DNA of 64,000 bases from Xestospongia bergquistia (taxonomy: Eukaryota > Porifera > Demospongiae > Haplosclerida > Petrosiidae): assembly GCA_963965975.1 (NCBI GenBank), contig OZ014411.1, positions 5,503,001 through 5,567,000 on the forward strand, in the 5' to 3' direction. The position numbers were made by a program, and so were the translations under genes. How positions within the stretch are numbered: position 1 is the first letter of the stretch; the number at the start of each line of letters is the position of its first letter. Below, piece by piece: positions 38,401 to 49,428 of the stretch. The notes under the pieces are model-generated. The model saw only the letters and a program-made list of their open reading frames with translations. It was not told the DNA's origin and did not search any database.

Positions 38401-41400
38401 GTTTAAGAACGTTGATTACTGGAATTCAGTACACAACTCTATGCAAAATTAATATTATGTAGCACAAATGCCTTGAGCCATAGTCAACATGTACGTAAAA
38501 CCTATTCTTAGTAGCAAGTACAGGAAATTGCATGTAGTTTTTCCCAGATAGGTAATCTCAATCCTGGACTACCACATCACTAATTGTATATCTAAAACTA
38601 AATAAAATCATGCTGGCTACTAAAACTAAATGAAAATAATTTCTGTACCAAATGTAATACTAGTACTGATACTAATACTGTAGTTTCATCTGGGGATGAG
38701 CTATGAACAGTTAAACAGACAATAATGGTTTGTCACTTTGGGTCATGGTCTGGACATACATACTGTAAAATTAATATGTTATTTTAACAACTAATTTGTA
38801 GCTCAAATATGGATTACTATGGAATATAGAATTCATGTGAATTACTCATAGTATTATTTGTTGCTGTGTAAAAGTACAACATAGCTTACAAATGACACGG
38901 TGAATAATTCACATGAATTATAGATTATAGATTCTATAGTAATCCAAATTTAAGCCACAAATTGGTTGGTAAATTAATTGATTATTTTTTACAGTGATAT
39001 ATATGCACAATATATATAAAATGGCCAACTTCATCTTGAACCAACCTTCCTCGAAGTATTATCCTCAAGAATTTTAAGCCATTTAAATTTAAATCAGATG
39101 TACAATTACTTATAAACCCTATTGATAAGTGTTAAATAGTGTTTGGTCCCATGAATAAAAAGCTTTGTAGTACTATGATCATTGCCAATCTTTAAATAAG
39201 GATTACAACATGTCCAATAGATGGGTGTGTTAGTTGTGATGTTAAAATTTGATCACTTATTTTTGTAGCTAAGATTGTTGAAATTTCTGATGCTTAATTT
39301 GTTTACTGATAAGGTTCATATGTTTTCTTGCTTTGAAGCTTTGTTGACTTGCTTGCCTATTAGTACTGCTCATCTGCAAGCAACCAAGTCTAGTTGTGGA
39401 TCATTCAGACTTGACATAAAGTATTGCTAAAAAACAGGCACAGTGTTTGTCAAAAAGAAGTCTTTCTATCAAAGAAAATTATGATTTTATTATAGTGTGA
39501 AAGCTTACTATTATGTATGCAAAAGGTTCCAAACTAAGGGAAACATTTCTTAAAGGATAGTTTTTCAAATGACTAGACTTCTAAACAGAAACCTTGAGTA
39601 CTAGTGTGCATGCTGAACAGTTGAAATATATTATGACAAAAGTTTCAAATAATTTGAAGGTTGTTTAACCAAACCTTTGAATTCAAAAAGTGGTCTTCCT
39701 CCTAGCTCTATTCTGTATTTAGTACTCATTATTGTTCCTTTTAGATGGTTTTGTCACTTTGATGATGATCTTTATGTCAATGTTCCTCGTCTTGTTTCTA
39801 CCCTCCAGAAGTATAGTCCACTTAAAGAGCACCGATATATTGGACAGTTTCCTTATTGTCCAGATGCGGGATCCATTGATAGATATAAAAAATACTTACC
39901 AGCTATATTAAAACCTGTGAGTTTTAAAGTTATATACTAGTAGTGTAATAGTACCATTGCTGTCATTGTCAATTAGCTGGCTAGATAGGTTTTTTTCATA
40001 ATTTTTGTGGAGTATTTATTTCAAAAATTATGTCACTGAAAATATTTAAATGTTGGCATACAGTGTTAAAACTACTTAGTTGTTTGAATATTTTAAATTT
40101 GTGCCTTTTTAATTCCATTTTCAGTAAAGTGTGCTATTTGTAACCATTATAAATAACAATGAAAGTAAACAAAAATTATAGCATATAACATTTCTGTTAT
40201 CGTAACTGTGTATTACATTTGAATTACAAGTGAATTCACTTTTCTTGTTTAGTTTAATGAAACATTTCGTTATGCTGGGGGACCAGTTTACTGCCTCAGT
40301 GCTAAACTAATGAAGGAAGTTGAAAGACATCTACGGTAAGTGTAGTTTGTATCATATCTACACATATACAGTACATTCAATTCAAACATGTAGGTGAAAA
40401 TGGTTTATTACAGACTTGTTCCATAGATAGTTTGTTGATATTGATAACACTTGATAACATTGTTATTGTTCCAAAGCCCTATTGATAGATATCAATATAA
40501 TGTCTTCCATATATTCCAGCTTTGATTAAGTAAGATCTTTTGATTTTCTATCAACCTTGTTTAAATGGTATTAGAAAGTGGTCTAACTTTTAATATTTAT
40601 GATGTACTATACAGCTATTGTATGTATATATTTTATTTCTTATTAATTGCATTTATTGTGTAATTTTAGAGGAAAAGAGTTTCCTAATTTGTGCAAACGG
40701 TTACAAATTGGACCAGAGGATCAACTAGTAGGAACAGTTGTACAGATCTTTCTTGGATACAATTTTACAAGAGAGCCAGGATTTCATTTTCAAGAGATAA
40801 TGCATATTCCTTCAAGTACATACAAGGAACAGGTCTGTCAAAGTTGTACTTGTAAATGAATCTGGTAAAAGTTTCTTTTTTCTTATACGTCAATTTTAAA
40901 CAAATGACACTCCTTAAACAGTTAGCCCACTGCCTTTATGTACAATATTTTTGTGAAATCTTGATAACCAGTTGTGCTTTCTAGAGATAATAATTAGCTT
41001 TCACATAAGATGACTCATTTTAGATAAGAGTATTTGTAAATTTATTATCACATTTCATGTCTTATTTTGTTGTCAATGTTCCTTTATACTGACCACATGT
41101 GGCTATAACTAAATTCATTTATCATCACAGTGTCATACCACAATGCTACCAGATCATACAATATTTATCCTTTTCAATATGTAGATAACAATTAATCTTA
41201 ATGGCAATGATGTTCCTAATGCCATTTTTACAAATGCCGCAGATCCTTCCAGGTAGTTCACTAATAAATAAAATAATATCAATTGTAACCTCTTTCTGTA
41301 GTTGGTAACTAGTACAATGTATTTTTCAAACTCATGGGCCCATTACTGTTATCTTATTATGGTACATTATAATTCTAGTTTGTAGCAGTGGAGTAGGAAC

Positions 41401-43274
41401 AGGGGGTGCAGAGGGTGCAGTTACACACCCAATAATTTTAATGTGGGAGCAGTGCACCCATATACAATGCAAACTCCCTGTTATAGTAAAGCTGATTATT
41501 GATTATATTATATACAATAATATGTACATTAAAATTTTATATTACATGTAAGTAAATGAGGAAGGAATGAACAAAACCTTAATATGTTAAGCAAATACAA
41601 AAACATAGGTTAATTTTCCATATCTGCCTTTTGACAAAGGTAGTCTAAAAGAATCACAAATAGAAGCAAGAATCCTATATCATTGTATTTACAGTTCAAA
41701 GATAACAATGTGTCTACAAGCCATTACCCATGAACTTTGATTACACGTAGACATGGGCAATATATGCAATGCGTATGTTTTGTGTCTTACTGTATTTGTG
41801 GTTATGTAAACCTATTTAATGGTGACTTGTGGGAAGATTGCTGCTTTTAATGCTAGTACTGAAACATGGAATTCTTTCTCAGAATGGTTTGACTTCAATT
41901 TTGTGCAAACAATATTAAGAATCCAAGGAAGAAGAGATTTGTATTGCTAACTGTGTGTGGACCATCAACATAATCAGTTCCTCCTGCAGTTGGCTAATGA
42001 AAAAAATGTACAATGAATTAATCCAAGCCTAAGCAATATGACTGCCTTTTCCATTGTTGAATGTTTCAAATTTAACACTATGATTCACAATTCTGGCTAA
42101 TCTGTTGCAACTTGCGTTGCTAAGATAAAAGCTCTAGGAGAACACTGGATTTGGTTGGGAGTCACGTCAATGAGATGGCATGGGACCGTCTCATTTGGTG
42201 AGCTAATGATAATAGTATGCAACTACGAGGCGCCATTGTATCCAAATTAAATGCATTCAATGGTATAGTTAACATGTTATGATTTACTTTTTAATGATCA
42301 TTCTTTGTTAAATAACGTGTGATTTACTAAATAATGCTTGATTTATTAAATAATGTATGATCTAATAAATCATGACTTATTTAATATACCATGATAAATT
42401 TCCAATTTTGATACAAATGGCCCCCCATGTATAACACCATCTACTCCAAGAAGCAAGTCTATCATATAAGAAAGCCCTTGAGATGGCACAAGCAATGGAA
42501 GTAGTAGCTCGTGATATTAACAACTTCCAGTAACAAATACTAATTCTTACAACAGTACAATCTCTGCAAGAACAAAAATCTAAGTTTTCATCATGCTATC
42601 AATGTGGCAAGAACATTTTGCAAGTACATGTCGTTTTTAACAGGATAGTTGTGGCAAAATTGGCCATATCACTTGAATTTGCTGCAGCAAGGTCTCAGAG
42701 AAACCTCAAAAGGTCATTCAGTTTTACAAGACCTTCCCTCTGTCGATACGATTTTGTCTGTACAGCAACTTGACAGGAAATTCTAAAACAATTGTTTTGA
42801 CAGTCTGTGTGAAAAGGTGGTCCTTTGCGTGAAATTATACAAAGGGGCTTTGTTGTCTATAATTAGTCAAACATTTATAAACCACACACTACTAAACCCA
42901 CTTCACACCCACATAGGAGAAAACATGGGCTTATGAGAATCTATAGATGTCTAAGTTGAATATGAGACACATGCAAGTTCAAGTTCTTTCCAAAAGACCA
43001 GGGTACAAGTTTTATTTGGATGGAACTGGCTTGAGAAGATTAGACTTCTGTTCACACTGTAATATGTGGTTAAATGCTTTATATTTTAATAAGTTAAAGA
43101 TCATGTTTTATACTGTGTTTTTATTGTAGGTATCTTTCATTTCATTGTTCTCTGTATCCTGAGTTAGACTGGTGCAATGCTAACATTCATAGTATAGATG
43201 ATGTAATAAAGTTGATTTCTAAGAGTCACAATAGAATTTATGATGATATATGCCATGATAATATGTTGTTCTAA
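17472..43274 (+). CDS. Fringe-like beta-1,3-glycosyltransferase, copy B, eight exons
   Basis: Exons: 17472-17768, 28652-28721, 38148-38265, 39745-39916, 40253-40335, 40670-40832, 41185-41252 and 43130-43274, giving about 370 residues, normal for Fringe. Exon 1 starts [15 protein letters not shown] and has one membrane segment (about residues 11-29), as in type II Golgi enzymes. It ends with [17 protein letters not shown] and LLVTWM, the classic first block of the Fringe catalytic domain. Exon 1 ends in phase 0 (CAG|GTTAGG) and exon 2 starts in phase 0 (V-H-V-V-T-D-S), giving a smooth join. [19 protein letters not shown] and the final Cys-rich tail are intact. Intron 1 spans 10.9 kb of nested transposons and intron 2 holds two gypsy elements. 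The exon 1 to exon 2 link across 10.9 kb is inferred from domain continuity, not from a transcript. Confidence 0.8.
20492..21539 (+). CDS. Harbinger MADF-BESS (Myb/SANT-like) DNA-binding protein
   Basis: Harbinger elements carry a second gene for a Myb/MADF protein that helps the transposase enter the nucleus and bind the ends. Exons 20492-20802, 20901-20996 and 21047-21539 join in phase to give 299 residues without a stop. The MADF domain covers about residues 8-95 ([34 protein letters not shown]). A basic [10 protein letters not shown] nuclear-localisation-like motif follows, and the C-terminal BESS motif is [17 protein letters not shown]. The start ATG (20492) lies about 200 bases inside the left terminus. 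The frame is fully open although the partner transposase is truncated. Confidence 0.85.
21664..22300 (-). pseudogene. HARBI1-like transposase (DDE_Tnp_4), C-terminal half only
   Basis: From about 22290 the frame reads [16 protein letters not shown], then [20 protein letters not shown] (second catalytic Asp), [18 protein letters not shown] (catalytic Glu) and a tail to the stop at 21664. The first half of the transposase, including the first catalytic Asp, is gone: the sequence runs straight from the right terminus into ESDSG. This is an internal-deletion derivative that cannot move by itself. Confidence 0.85.
22460..23585 (+). pseudogene. SWIM finger / YqaJ-type nuclease / PHD element gene, internally deleted
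   Basis: Metazoan genomes carry many mobile genes that combine a SWIM zinc finger, a YqaJ-family exonuclease and a PHD finger. Here the N-terminal part is open (22460-23083) and holds the SWIM motif [20 protein letters not shown]. After a frameshift near 23040, [20 protein letters not shown] continues the family pattern. The next homologous block is the far C-terminus of the nuclease, [20 protein letters not shown] (23250-23310). A broken PHD follows, with [14 protein letters not shown] near 23515-23560. The nuclease catalytic core between these blocks is deleted. Confidence 0.65.
23740..24754 (-). pseudogene. THAP zinc-finger gene fragment, split by a hAT element
   Basis: From ATG at 24754 the minus strand encodes a THAP-type C2CH finger: [10 protein letters not shown], then [13 protein letters not shown] and [15 protein letters not shown], ending at 24569. 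The frame then runs into the hAT element. On the far side (23881 downward) it resumes as [14 protein letters not shown], with a stop soon after. THAP fingers bind DNA and are common in P-element-like and other transposon proteins. The neighbouring SWIM/YqaJ gene lies on the opposite strand, so the two may or may not belong to one element. Confidence 0.8.
23882..24568 (-). mobile_element. hAT-like transposon remnant inserted in the THAP gene
   Basis: The ends are imperfect inverted repeats: CAGGGGTGTAGCCAG (23882) and CAGTTGCGTAGCCAG (complement, ending 24568), each followed further in by a GGTGCT motif. On the minus strand near 24180-24040 the sequence encodes a hAT dimerisation-type stretch ([31 protein letters not shown]). 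The target duplication visible is only AAAA, not the 8 bp usual for hAT, so the flank may have decayed. The right part (24360-24500) is unusually GC- and CpG-rich for this window. Confidence 0.7.
24880..25330. other. No recognised gene
   Basis: Open frames on both strands (for example 25053-25253 plus) do not resemble any family I know. This is probably further transposon debris within Fringe B intron 1. Confidence 0.4.
25332..25730 (-). pseudogene. Retroelement-associated ORF fragment upstream of an absent RT
   Basis: The frame contains [20 protein letters not shown], then [15 protein letters not shown] and SSPLESIAL followed by LLQK. I recognise this block from proteins that precede a reverse transcriptase in invertebrate retroelements (pattern: HW-N-F--P-GK-G--F--E--RL---A---S-LE-IAL). 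The polymerase itself is not seen here. Function of the block is unknown to me. Confidence 0.45.
25760..27300 (-). mobile_element. DIRS-like tyrosine-recombinase retrotransposon, RT deleted
   Basis: Three parts follow each other on the minus strand. First (about 27170-26850) is a Gag-like segment with [20 protein letters not shown]. Then (26790-26580) comes an RNase H of the DIRS type, [19 protein letters not shown] followed by a YMDNS active-site motif. Then (26240-25900) comes the start of a tyrosine recombinase, [18 protein letters not shown] and [20 protein letters not shown]. The reverse transcriptase between Gag and RNase H is missing, the recombinase catalytic Arg/Tyr part is not seen, and several stops break it. 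DIRS elements integrate by recombinase, not by integrase. Confidence 0.7.
29566..33539 (-). mobile_element. Ty3/gypsy retrotransposon 1, decayed
   Basis: The terminal repeats are 33423-33539 and 29566-29659 (the latter lacks about 21 bases). On the minus strand: the end of Gag with two zinc knuckles ([26 protein letters not shown], 32890-32770), protease with [11 protein letters not shown] (32620), reverse transcriptase (32160-31550) with YLND in place of the YxDD active site, RNase H with [14 protein letters not shown] (31340), and integrase with VDHAGP and VVSDNGTSF. The Cys pair of the integrase HHCC finger is deleted. Gag lacks its N-terminus. A 53-base tandem duplication shifts the integrase frame. 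It sits in intron 2 of Fringe B; no clean target duplication is visible. Confidence 0.88.
30212..30317. repeat. 53-bp tandem duplication in gypsy 1 integrase
   Basis: Two adjacent copies (30212-30264, 30265-30317) differ at one base. Each covers the [10 protein letters not shown] motif of the integrase. The length is not a multiple of three, so it breaks the frame. Confidence 0.95.
33721..33873 (+). repeat. 5' LTR of gypsy 2
   Basis: 153 bases with TG...CA ends, followed by the primer-binding site. It matches 37888-38049 except for three substitutions and a 9-base gap. Confidence 0.93.
33886..37700 (+). pseudogene. Gypsy 2 Gag-Pol reading frame, interrupted
   Basis: One reading frame carries nearly the whole polyprotein from ATG 33886: Gag, two zinc knuckles ([28 protein letters not shown]), protease ([11 protein letters not shown], 34787), reverse transcriptase (35224-35850) with ICYIDDICV intact, RNase H, integrase (zinc finger, VDFAGP near 36910), and a C-terminal chromatin-contact part to about 37700. 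It is broken by TAA at 34333-34336, TAA near 34772, compensating shifts at 35110-35180, a stop at 35848-35850, shifts in RNase H (36060-36170) and a shift in the integrase core (36930-37140). It is therefore inactive despite young LTRs. Confidence 0.9.
37888..38049 (+). repeat. 3' LTR of gypsy 2
   Basis: 162 bases with TG...CA ends, preceded by a polypurine tract and followed by the CCCTT target duplication. Confidence 0.93.
38762..38995. mobile_element. Foldback MITE in Fringe B intron 3
   Basis: The two halves are inverted copies over about 90 bases each: ACTGTAAAA...CTAATTTGTAGCTCAAAT...GGATTACTAT on the left and the complement ending TTTTTTACAGT on the right, both containing TTCATGTGAATTA near the centre. 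It lies in an insertion (38682-39408) absent from copy A. Family unknown. Confidence 0.75.
41870..42690 (+). pseudogene. Ancient gag-like relic inside Fringe intron 7 (copy B)
   Basis: This is the counterpart of 6130-6960. The zinc-knuckle remnant reads SCYQCGKN near 42595 in this copy, clearer than in copy A. It is broken throughout. Confidence 0.6.
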
Positions 43275-43628
43275 TTTTATATGTTCTGCCAATGATTAGT
43301 CTAATTTTTTTAGAACAATTATTTTTGAATAACATTCTTTCATATTAATAAGAAAGATGAGGTATCTATCTACAGAATAAATCAGATGTTCATAAACATG
43401 ATATCTACCAAATAGATATCTCATGTTCTTCTCAACACCAAAAGAGACTTTATACAATTTTGAGCCGCAAGACAAACCCAGTTATACCACAAAACTAATG
43501 CAAGCTAGTATGATGACTCAGGAAATCTGGTTAGACAATGCATTAGAGATTTCTACAAGAAATAAAGCTCAATAAAACTTAAACAAACTTTAAAAGGTCT
43601 AATATTATATCAAATATGTCTCACTTGT

Positions 43629-44547
43629 ATATAGCAGCTACACTATTAATATTATGATGACTCAAACATTAAACAGCTCAGTTCCAACAATAATAAAATC
43701 ATTAACGCTGCCAAAGTCCCTAAATTCTAAACTAGACTGTAAAGTGTACTCTTAATCCTAAAACCATAAACTTAATAAAGTAGGATTATTTTTATCACAT
43801 TATAATATTTCCAATTATATAGAAAGTATTAATTATTGATTATGTATATAAGTAATTAATACTGCTTGATTATATACCTTCTAGACATTGTGAACTTAAG
43901 CATACATACTATGAATGATAATAATGATGATGTCATTGTCCAGATACCACTATTATAACTATCAAAAGCAATGGGTGTATTTAAAATCTATACAATTTGT
44001 GCATACAGGTGTGGGGGTGGAGCTAATACTGGCTGATAATAATAATAATAATATTAAACAAAAGAACAAATTACAGTGATTTTTAACTGCTTAACGTACA
44101 TGTACTCTAGCATTTAGAATACTAATGTATTAATAACTAATCTATATAATAACTCATTGATGTGATTGTTTCAGTTTTGTATGCTAATCAATCATTGATC
44201 ATATGCACTAACTGACAAATACATGAATTGTATTTCATCTGCTGCACAGTCAGCTTGTGCCAAGGTAGTATAAGAGTTCTCTACAAATGATGTACATGTA
44301 ATGTAGTTGTGGTCAGTCAGTGGTTGTAAATCTCCATATATTAAGGTGGATATAATTAATTCAAATAAAAAGACATGAAATGTAGTCAAGTCCCTACTTT
44401 TTGTTTTTAATTTATTATGACAGTGATAACTGCACAATGATTAATTACATGTGTTAATTAAGTTCAGTGCCAATCTTTTTAGCTTGCATGTTCTTCACTA
44501 CTCGTGTTCATGACTCTATTCCTTAATCTGAGCCTGTACATATATTA
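43629..44547. other. No recognised gene
   Basis: AT-rich sequence beyond the duplication end. I see no coding or repeat structure apart from short ATA runs. Confidence 0.5.
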
Positions 44548-44551
44548 TTAA

Positions 44552-45160
44552 CCTCGCTGTGCGTGGGCGCATAGCGAGGGTTACTGTAGTCTGTCAGTGT
44601 GTGTATGTGTGTCTGTTACCCGGGCAAATGGCTTTGAGCTGCTTTAACTCGGCAAACACAGCACTGGTAGCCACCAAACTATAGTGGACAGTAGGAAAAC
44701 TTCTGTACTTCATAAGAATACTGCCAAAAGGAGCGTCAGACGAACAAAAAGCTTTAAAAGTCTGAAAAACCTTTGAAAAAAGCACAGCTTTCAGTGAAGA
44801 TTCGAGAATTCAATAAAAACCTCCTACATACAGCTTATGACATTTTTCAACTTTTTAAAGTGAGAATTTTTGCAAAAATACTTTGGAAAGTTATGACAGT
44901 TTTACTAACTTTTGGCACATTGAGCGCGAACTAAAAATACTAGCACCATAGCTGTCATTGGAGAATCACTAACTTTTACTAAGAAGTTGGAAAGTATTGG
45001 ACCTTTTGTCAATTAGAGTGCAAAGTACCCAGTAGACGCACTAAAAGGCAACCCTTTTTTCCCTTTGATTAAAGAGAAATCTGAGTTATCAATATTCTAT
45101 CTTGCGCACACGTAAGATTACGTCACTTGAGGAGCGTCTCTGGGTAAGACCGCAGCGAGG
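44552..45160. mobile_element. piggyBac-like MITE with TTAA target duplication
   Basis: The ends CCTCGCTG (44552) and CAGCGAGG (45160) are inverted repeats, flanked on both sides by TTAA (44548-44551, 45161-45164), the piggyBac target. The 609-base body has no coding capacity. A diverged relative lies inverted at about 54550-54879. Confidence 0.8.
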
Positions 45161-45507
45161 TTAAGCACTTTAGTGGTAATTTTAATACATGTACAAGGAT
45201 ATATTATACTATTGCTTAATGATTGACTGTATAGAAAATAGTTAATGTCAGACAGCCATTTTATAATACACAAACTGTATTTGAATTCACACAATATATA
45301 TAGGCAAGTTTCAAAATATAGTTGAAATAAATGCACTATATAGTTGAACAAAACTACACTAAGTCATTTGCAAATCATGATTTGCAATCTTTTTATTATG
45401 GAAGTGAGCTTGAGTTTTCTTTGCGGAACATAATTATCTTGATAATTGTGACCTTAAGAGATAGTATTACTAAAACTACAGCAATCCAAGCACACACCTT
45501 AACAACA

Positions 45508-46153
45508 TCAGAAAACATAGTATAATGAAGTATATAAACTTACAATTGGACCAACAGCTCTAGTTGTGTTAATACAATTGTTATAACTCCTATATATATA
45601 TATTAGAAACAGTAAGTGTCATATAGTAACTACATAAATTGATCTTACAAGGAATCATTAATATTGTATGTACAAGTTACAATAGTGCCAGCTGTAAGAA
45701 CAATTGTGGAAATGACACCAAACACCACAGATATTACGGAGAGTACAACATCTGCTATTAACAATATCATGTTTCTATAATAATATAAATAAACCAATGA
45801 TTATTAATGGTGCAAAAATGTTACTATTCTATTTACCTTATAAGCCCCAGCACTATCTTTAAGACACCTATCGTTAAGAGTAAAATTGATATTAAAGAGA
45901 TTATAGCTTCTCCCCATATGACAAATAGACAAGGACTATTCGATGAAGATAATGCACGCGGATGTACGAAAAGCGTACACGAGCGCATAAAAATCTCATT
46001 GTATATTTGGGCAAATGAGCCCATAGCAGATAAAGAAAATATTAAACCAATAAAGTATATGACACAAGAAATGACTTGAAATATGAGCGTTTTACTGGTC
46101 AGCTCTTCTCTCTTGAACTTGTTTTTAAGCTCTGCAAAATCCATTTTGCTCAT
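45508..46153 (-). CDS. Small multi-pass membrane protein
   Basis: Exons 46153-45837, 45774-45649 and 45559-45508 join in phase (GT-AG) to give about 164 residues. After a short polar N-terminus (MSKMDFAELKNKFKREEL) there are three clear hydrophobic spans (about residues 25-48, 73-105, 108-138) and a weaker one at the C-terminus, so a three- or four-pass topology. A possible small extracellular loop has two Cys (RSCTL, SPCLF). This resembles tetraspan/MARVEL-type proteins only in layout; I do not recognise a family. The ATG at 46153 is the first in frame. Confidence 0.55.
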
Positions 46154-46283
46154 ATGTCTCTATCTTATCAGACGTACAAATATCGACTGAACTCTCCTTT
46201 TATATAGTTTATAAAAATTAAATTATGGATTTGAGAATAGTTTTCCATAATTGTTATTGGCATGTTGATACAAAATATAAATT

Positions 46284-46289
<6 letters not shown>

Positions 46290-46346
<57 letters not shown>
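46290..46346. repeat. (TA)n microsatellite
   Basis: An almost pure run of TA dinucleotides, about 55 bases. Confidence 0.95.
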
Positions 46347-47419
46347 GTAGATATTATTTTGTCGCCATTATACCTGTCGAGAACATTGAAAGCTGTAAGA
46401 ACAAAAACTGTAGCTTATAAAAAGTGTTGCTTTTAACATGTGTAGCAGTCAAATCTCTATGTAGTAACCATGAAATAAAAACAATTTTAGAGATCAAGCA
46501 AATGTTTTATATGCTTATATAGAACTAGGGTTGCTTATATTCAAACTACTATTACAATTTGTGGGTGTTTAATATCCTGTAACATTAATTTTAGATAATG
46601 TAAAAGCTAACACTTGTACAAAAGTATTTTTTACATTATTAAATGACTTAGCATGTATCCATAGAAACAACCTTCAAACTATACCCAAAATGATATTAAT
46701 CCTTATGCATATGTTTCTTTGACAGTGATTGTACTATCTGATTGTAATAGGTATGTATATATAGACGAATCTTTTGTGCTATCTAAAGTAGAGTCTTTGA
46801 CAGGGGATTCAGCTGAGATTGAATATCCAATTTTAATAGATGTAGACAAATCTTTGTGCCATAAGGTAGGGTTGACATCAGTGACAGGAGGTTCTTCAAT
46901 GGCTTTTGTTATTGTACATAGTAACATATACCAAGACACAAGAATGTGTATGTGGTCTAACCATAGCTGCAAAACTTGTGAGAGGTGGATAGTGTTATCA
47001 TAGCTAGCATTCATTTCCAGAGATATGATTTCTAAATAGCTTACTTGAAGCACCTCTCAACTGTTCTCCATCTGTATTCAATATGAGATAACAACTTAAC
47101 ACTCTTGCTTCACCATTACTGATCCCACTAATGCCATCTTTCCATACAACAACGAGCCAAACATTGCTAGCCTGACCAACATTTGACTTTGCAAAATTTG
47201 AAGGCAAGACATAAAAATAAATGAAATATGAGTCGCAAACACCAACCAAACCCACTGTCAATAGAAGGTTCAGTAGGACACTCAGCTTCTATACAAAAAC
47301 AGGAATGCAAGATAGAGGTTTATGCAAGGTTGGTTCTTTTAAGAATGAAGGAATTGACAACATGGCAAAACTTAAGGATAGTCAGATATATATATATATA
47401 TATATGAAACTAATATATC

Positions 47420-47900
47420 AGTGTCATATTTAAAGAAAGTGTAGCAAGAACTGATCTAGATATAGGAATGATTCCAGTGTGGATTTCAATTTTTTTTGGT
47501 AAACATGCATATATTTACTTATTAATGGGGCATACAAGGTACGATTGACTTCGTGAAGAAGACCATCTTTTTTGATAATAACCCAGGTCTGAGACTCTTT
47601 CATGCTCAAAAAAGATCAAGCCTTTGTCTGAAAGAATGGTCAAAAGTTCTAACAAAACAGATGTATTATTATGAAGAAGCTTAAGAGATGAGCCTTTTTT
47701 TTCTAGCAGATCTTGTAACTTAAATGGCAAGTACATCAAGTGTGCACAGAGGAAATGGGAATAATTAATGATACCAACAGACTTACCAATTTACAAATTT
47801 TATCTAGTAAAAACACAAAATCCTCAATTCCTGCACATACAACAAGTTTAGCAGATCCAAAGAACACTGAAGTGATGTGTTGCCCCCTAATACAAAAATT
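47420..47900 (-). pseudogene. COR-like (ROCO GTPase) fragment, decayed
   Basis: On the minus strand, GATHHFSVFFGSAKLVVCAG (about 47880-47820) and, after a short gap or intron, LMYLPFKLQDLLEKKGSSLK with SVLLELLTILSDKGLIFFEH (47735-47590) are followed in another frame by TWVIIKKDGLLHEVN (47575-47530) and TGIIPISRSVLATL (47475-47430). This order of a leucine-rich block, a WV-KK--LL-EVN motif and a GI-PIS motif is what I know from COR domains of ROCO-type proteins, which are expanded in sponges. Frames change at least twice. Family assignment is tentative. Confidence 0.35.
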
Positions 47901-47929
47901 AGTAAAATGTGTATTTAGTTAGTCAAAAA

Positions 47930-49428
47930 GGCTGCTTTAGTAATATTTACATTCCACTTGTACTAACTGAATGAAGACTATAATGCATCATTACTCACAA
48001 TTATGAAGTAGAGGAGAGGGATGTAAGTAGTAGTTCAATTACAAGAATTTGTGAATAATAATGAATAACGAATCACCTACAATCACAATGTAATTCTTTT
48101 AGTTATACAGTAGAGAAGGTGCTGGGCATATATTCATGAACTTTTGTCAGTTCTCTTGATTAATATTTTGTTGCTAAAGTAACTAAAATATGAACTAAAG
48201 CCCATTATTGTGGGTACAAAGGTTTCCTTTTTGGTAGCCTGACAAAGACTGAGCTTACATTCTAATGTTCTAGTGTTGATAATAACATTTCAAAGGAATA
48301 CTTATAATTCTGCAAATTTAACATTATATGGATAGAATTGTCTGTACCCCACTATAGGTCTGTTTATAATGCACTAGGAAGAAAAATTGAAAATTTCTGT
48401 TGAGTAGTTTTGAAGTAAACGTGCAATATATTTCTTAATTTTAATGATGTAAAATTATGACGTAGACTATTTTCATTCTGAAATTTACAGCAAAAGCTTC
48501 TTGTAAAGGGTTATGTGAATTTTAAGTAAATATCTGCTATGTATCAAGTAATGTAACAATTTTTTGCGACTTTGTCATTTTTCTATTGCTGACTTCCAAA
48601 ATATATAGAATGAAACAGCACTATTTTCTGATCACATATTGGTATTTATTATATAAAATAATTATTGTATACCTTAACAATCTTGATGATCTTCTAAAGA
48701 CATCCCATGTTCCATAATACCTTGACATAATAGTTAGCATTGAACAAATACACTAAATGACGACTGGCTTTTACAAGCCTAGCTTTAACATTAATACTAT
48801 AATGTACACATACTCATCACAAAACTAACTTACACTGCCAACACAACTATATGAAAACAAAAAGATGAAATCATGCATATACATATATTGTAAATACATG
48901 TACATGTACTTAGAGTAATCATCCTAGCTAGTCAGCGCCAAGATTTATGCTTCATTAATATGATCAGTAATAAATACATGTATGCAATACATACTGAAAT
49001 ACAAATACTATATTTTTATCTTCCTTTCTTTAATATTAAGTCATTATTATATTATTATTATTATTTCGTATTTAAATTACCTGAAGGATATAAGTCTGCA
49101 TATGCTGAACCACTTAATTAAATTATAGCACACATCAGTATATAAACATAGTGCATGCACATAGGCTTTGACAAGTACATGTACATGTGGTAATTTATAT
49201 ATAGAAGAGTAATGCTCACCTTTATGTAGTCTACATTATTATATTCAATTAAAAGAGTGATGCTCAATGTAAGTCATTTCACTGTGACGGAGTGAAACAC
49301 AATAAAGTGAAGATCACTTTCTTTTTTCTTTTTTATGTATGTATATAATTATAATGGTATGAGATAAATTGTTTGCTTATAATAACGACCACATTCAACA
49401 TAATGCCAAACATATTATACTTCTGCAA
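47930..49428. other. No recognised gene
   Basis: AT-rich intergenic sequence downstream of the glycosyltransferase at 49429. I see only short simple repeats such as ATT runs near 49040. Confidence 0.5.

Larger units (their letters stand above)
28005..43628 (+). repeat. Segmental duplication, copy B
   Basis: This is the partner of 890-8334. It contains Fringe exons 2-8 of the gene whose exon 1 is at 17472. Relative to copy A it has gained gypsy element 1 (29566-33539), gypsy element 2 (33721-38049), about 730 bases at 38682-39408 that include a MITE, and a short hAT-like piece near 41387. It has lost some intron sequence (for example the match to 7340-7790). Confidence 0.9.

Noticed and set aside
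46703-47261. Overlapping frames of 80-116 codons on both strands
   Set aside because: No recognisable family and no splice support; part may belong to the COR-like relic but cannot be shown.
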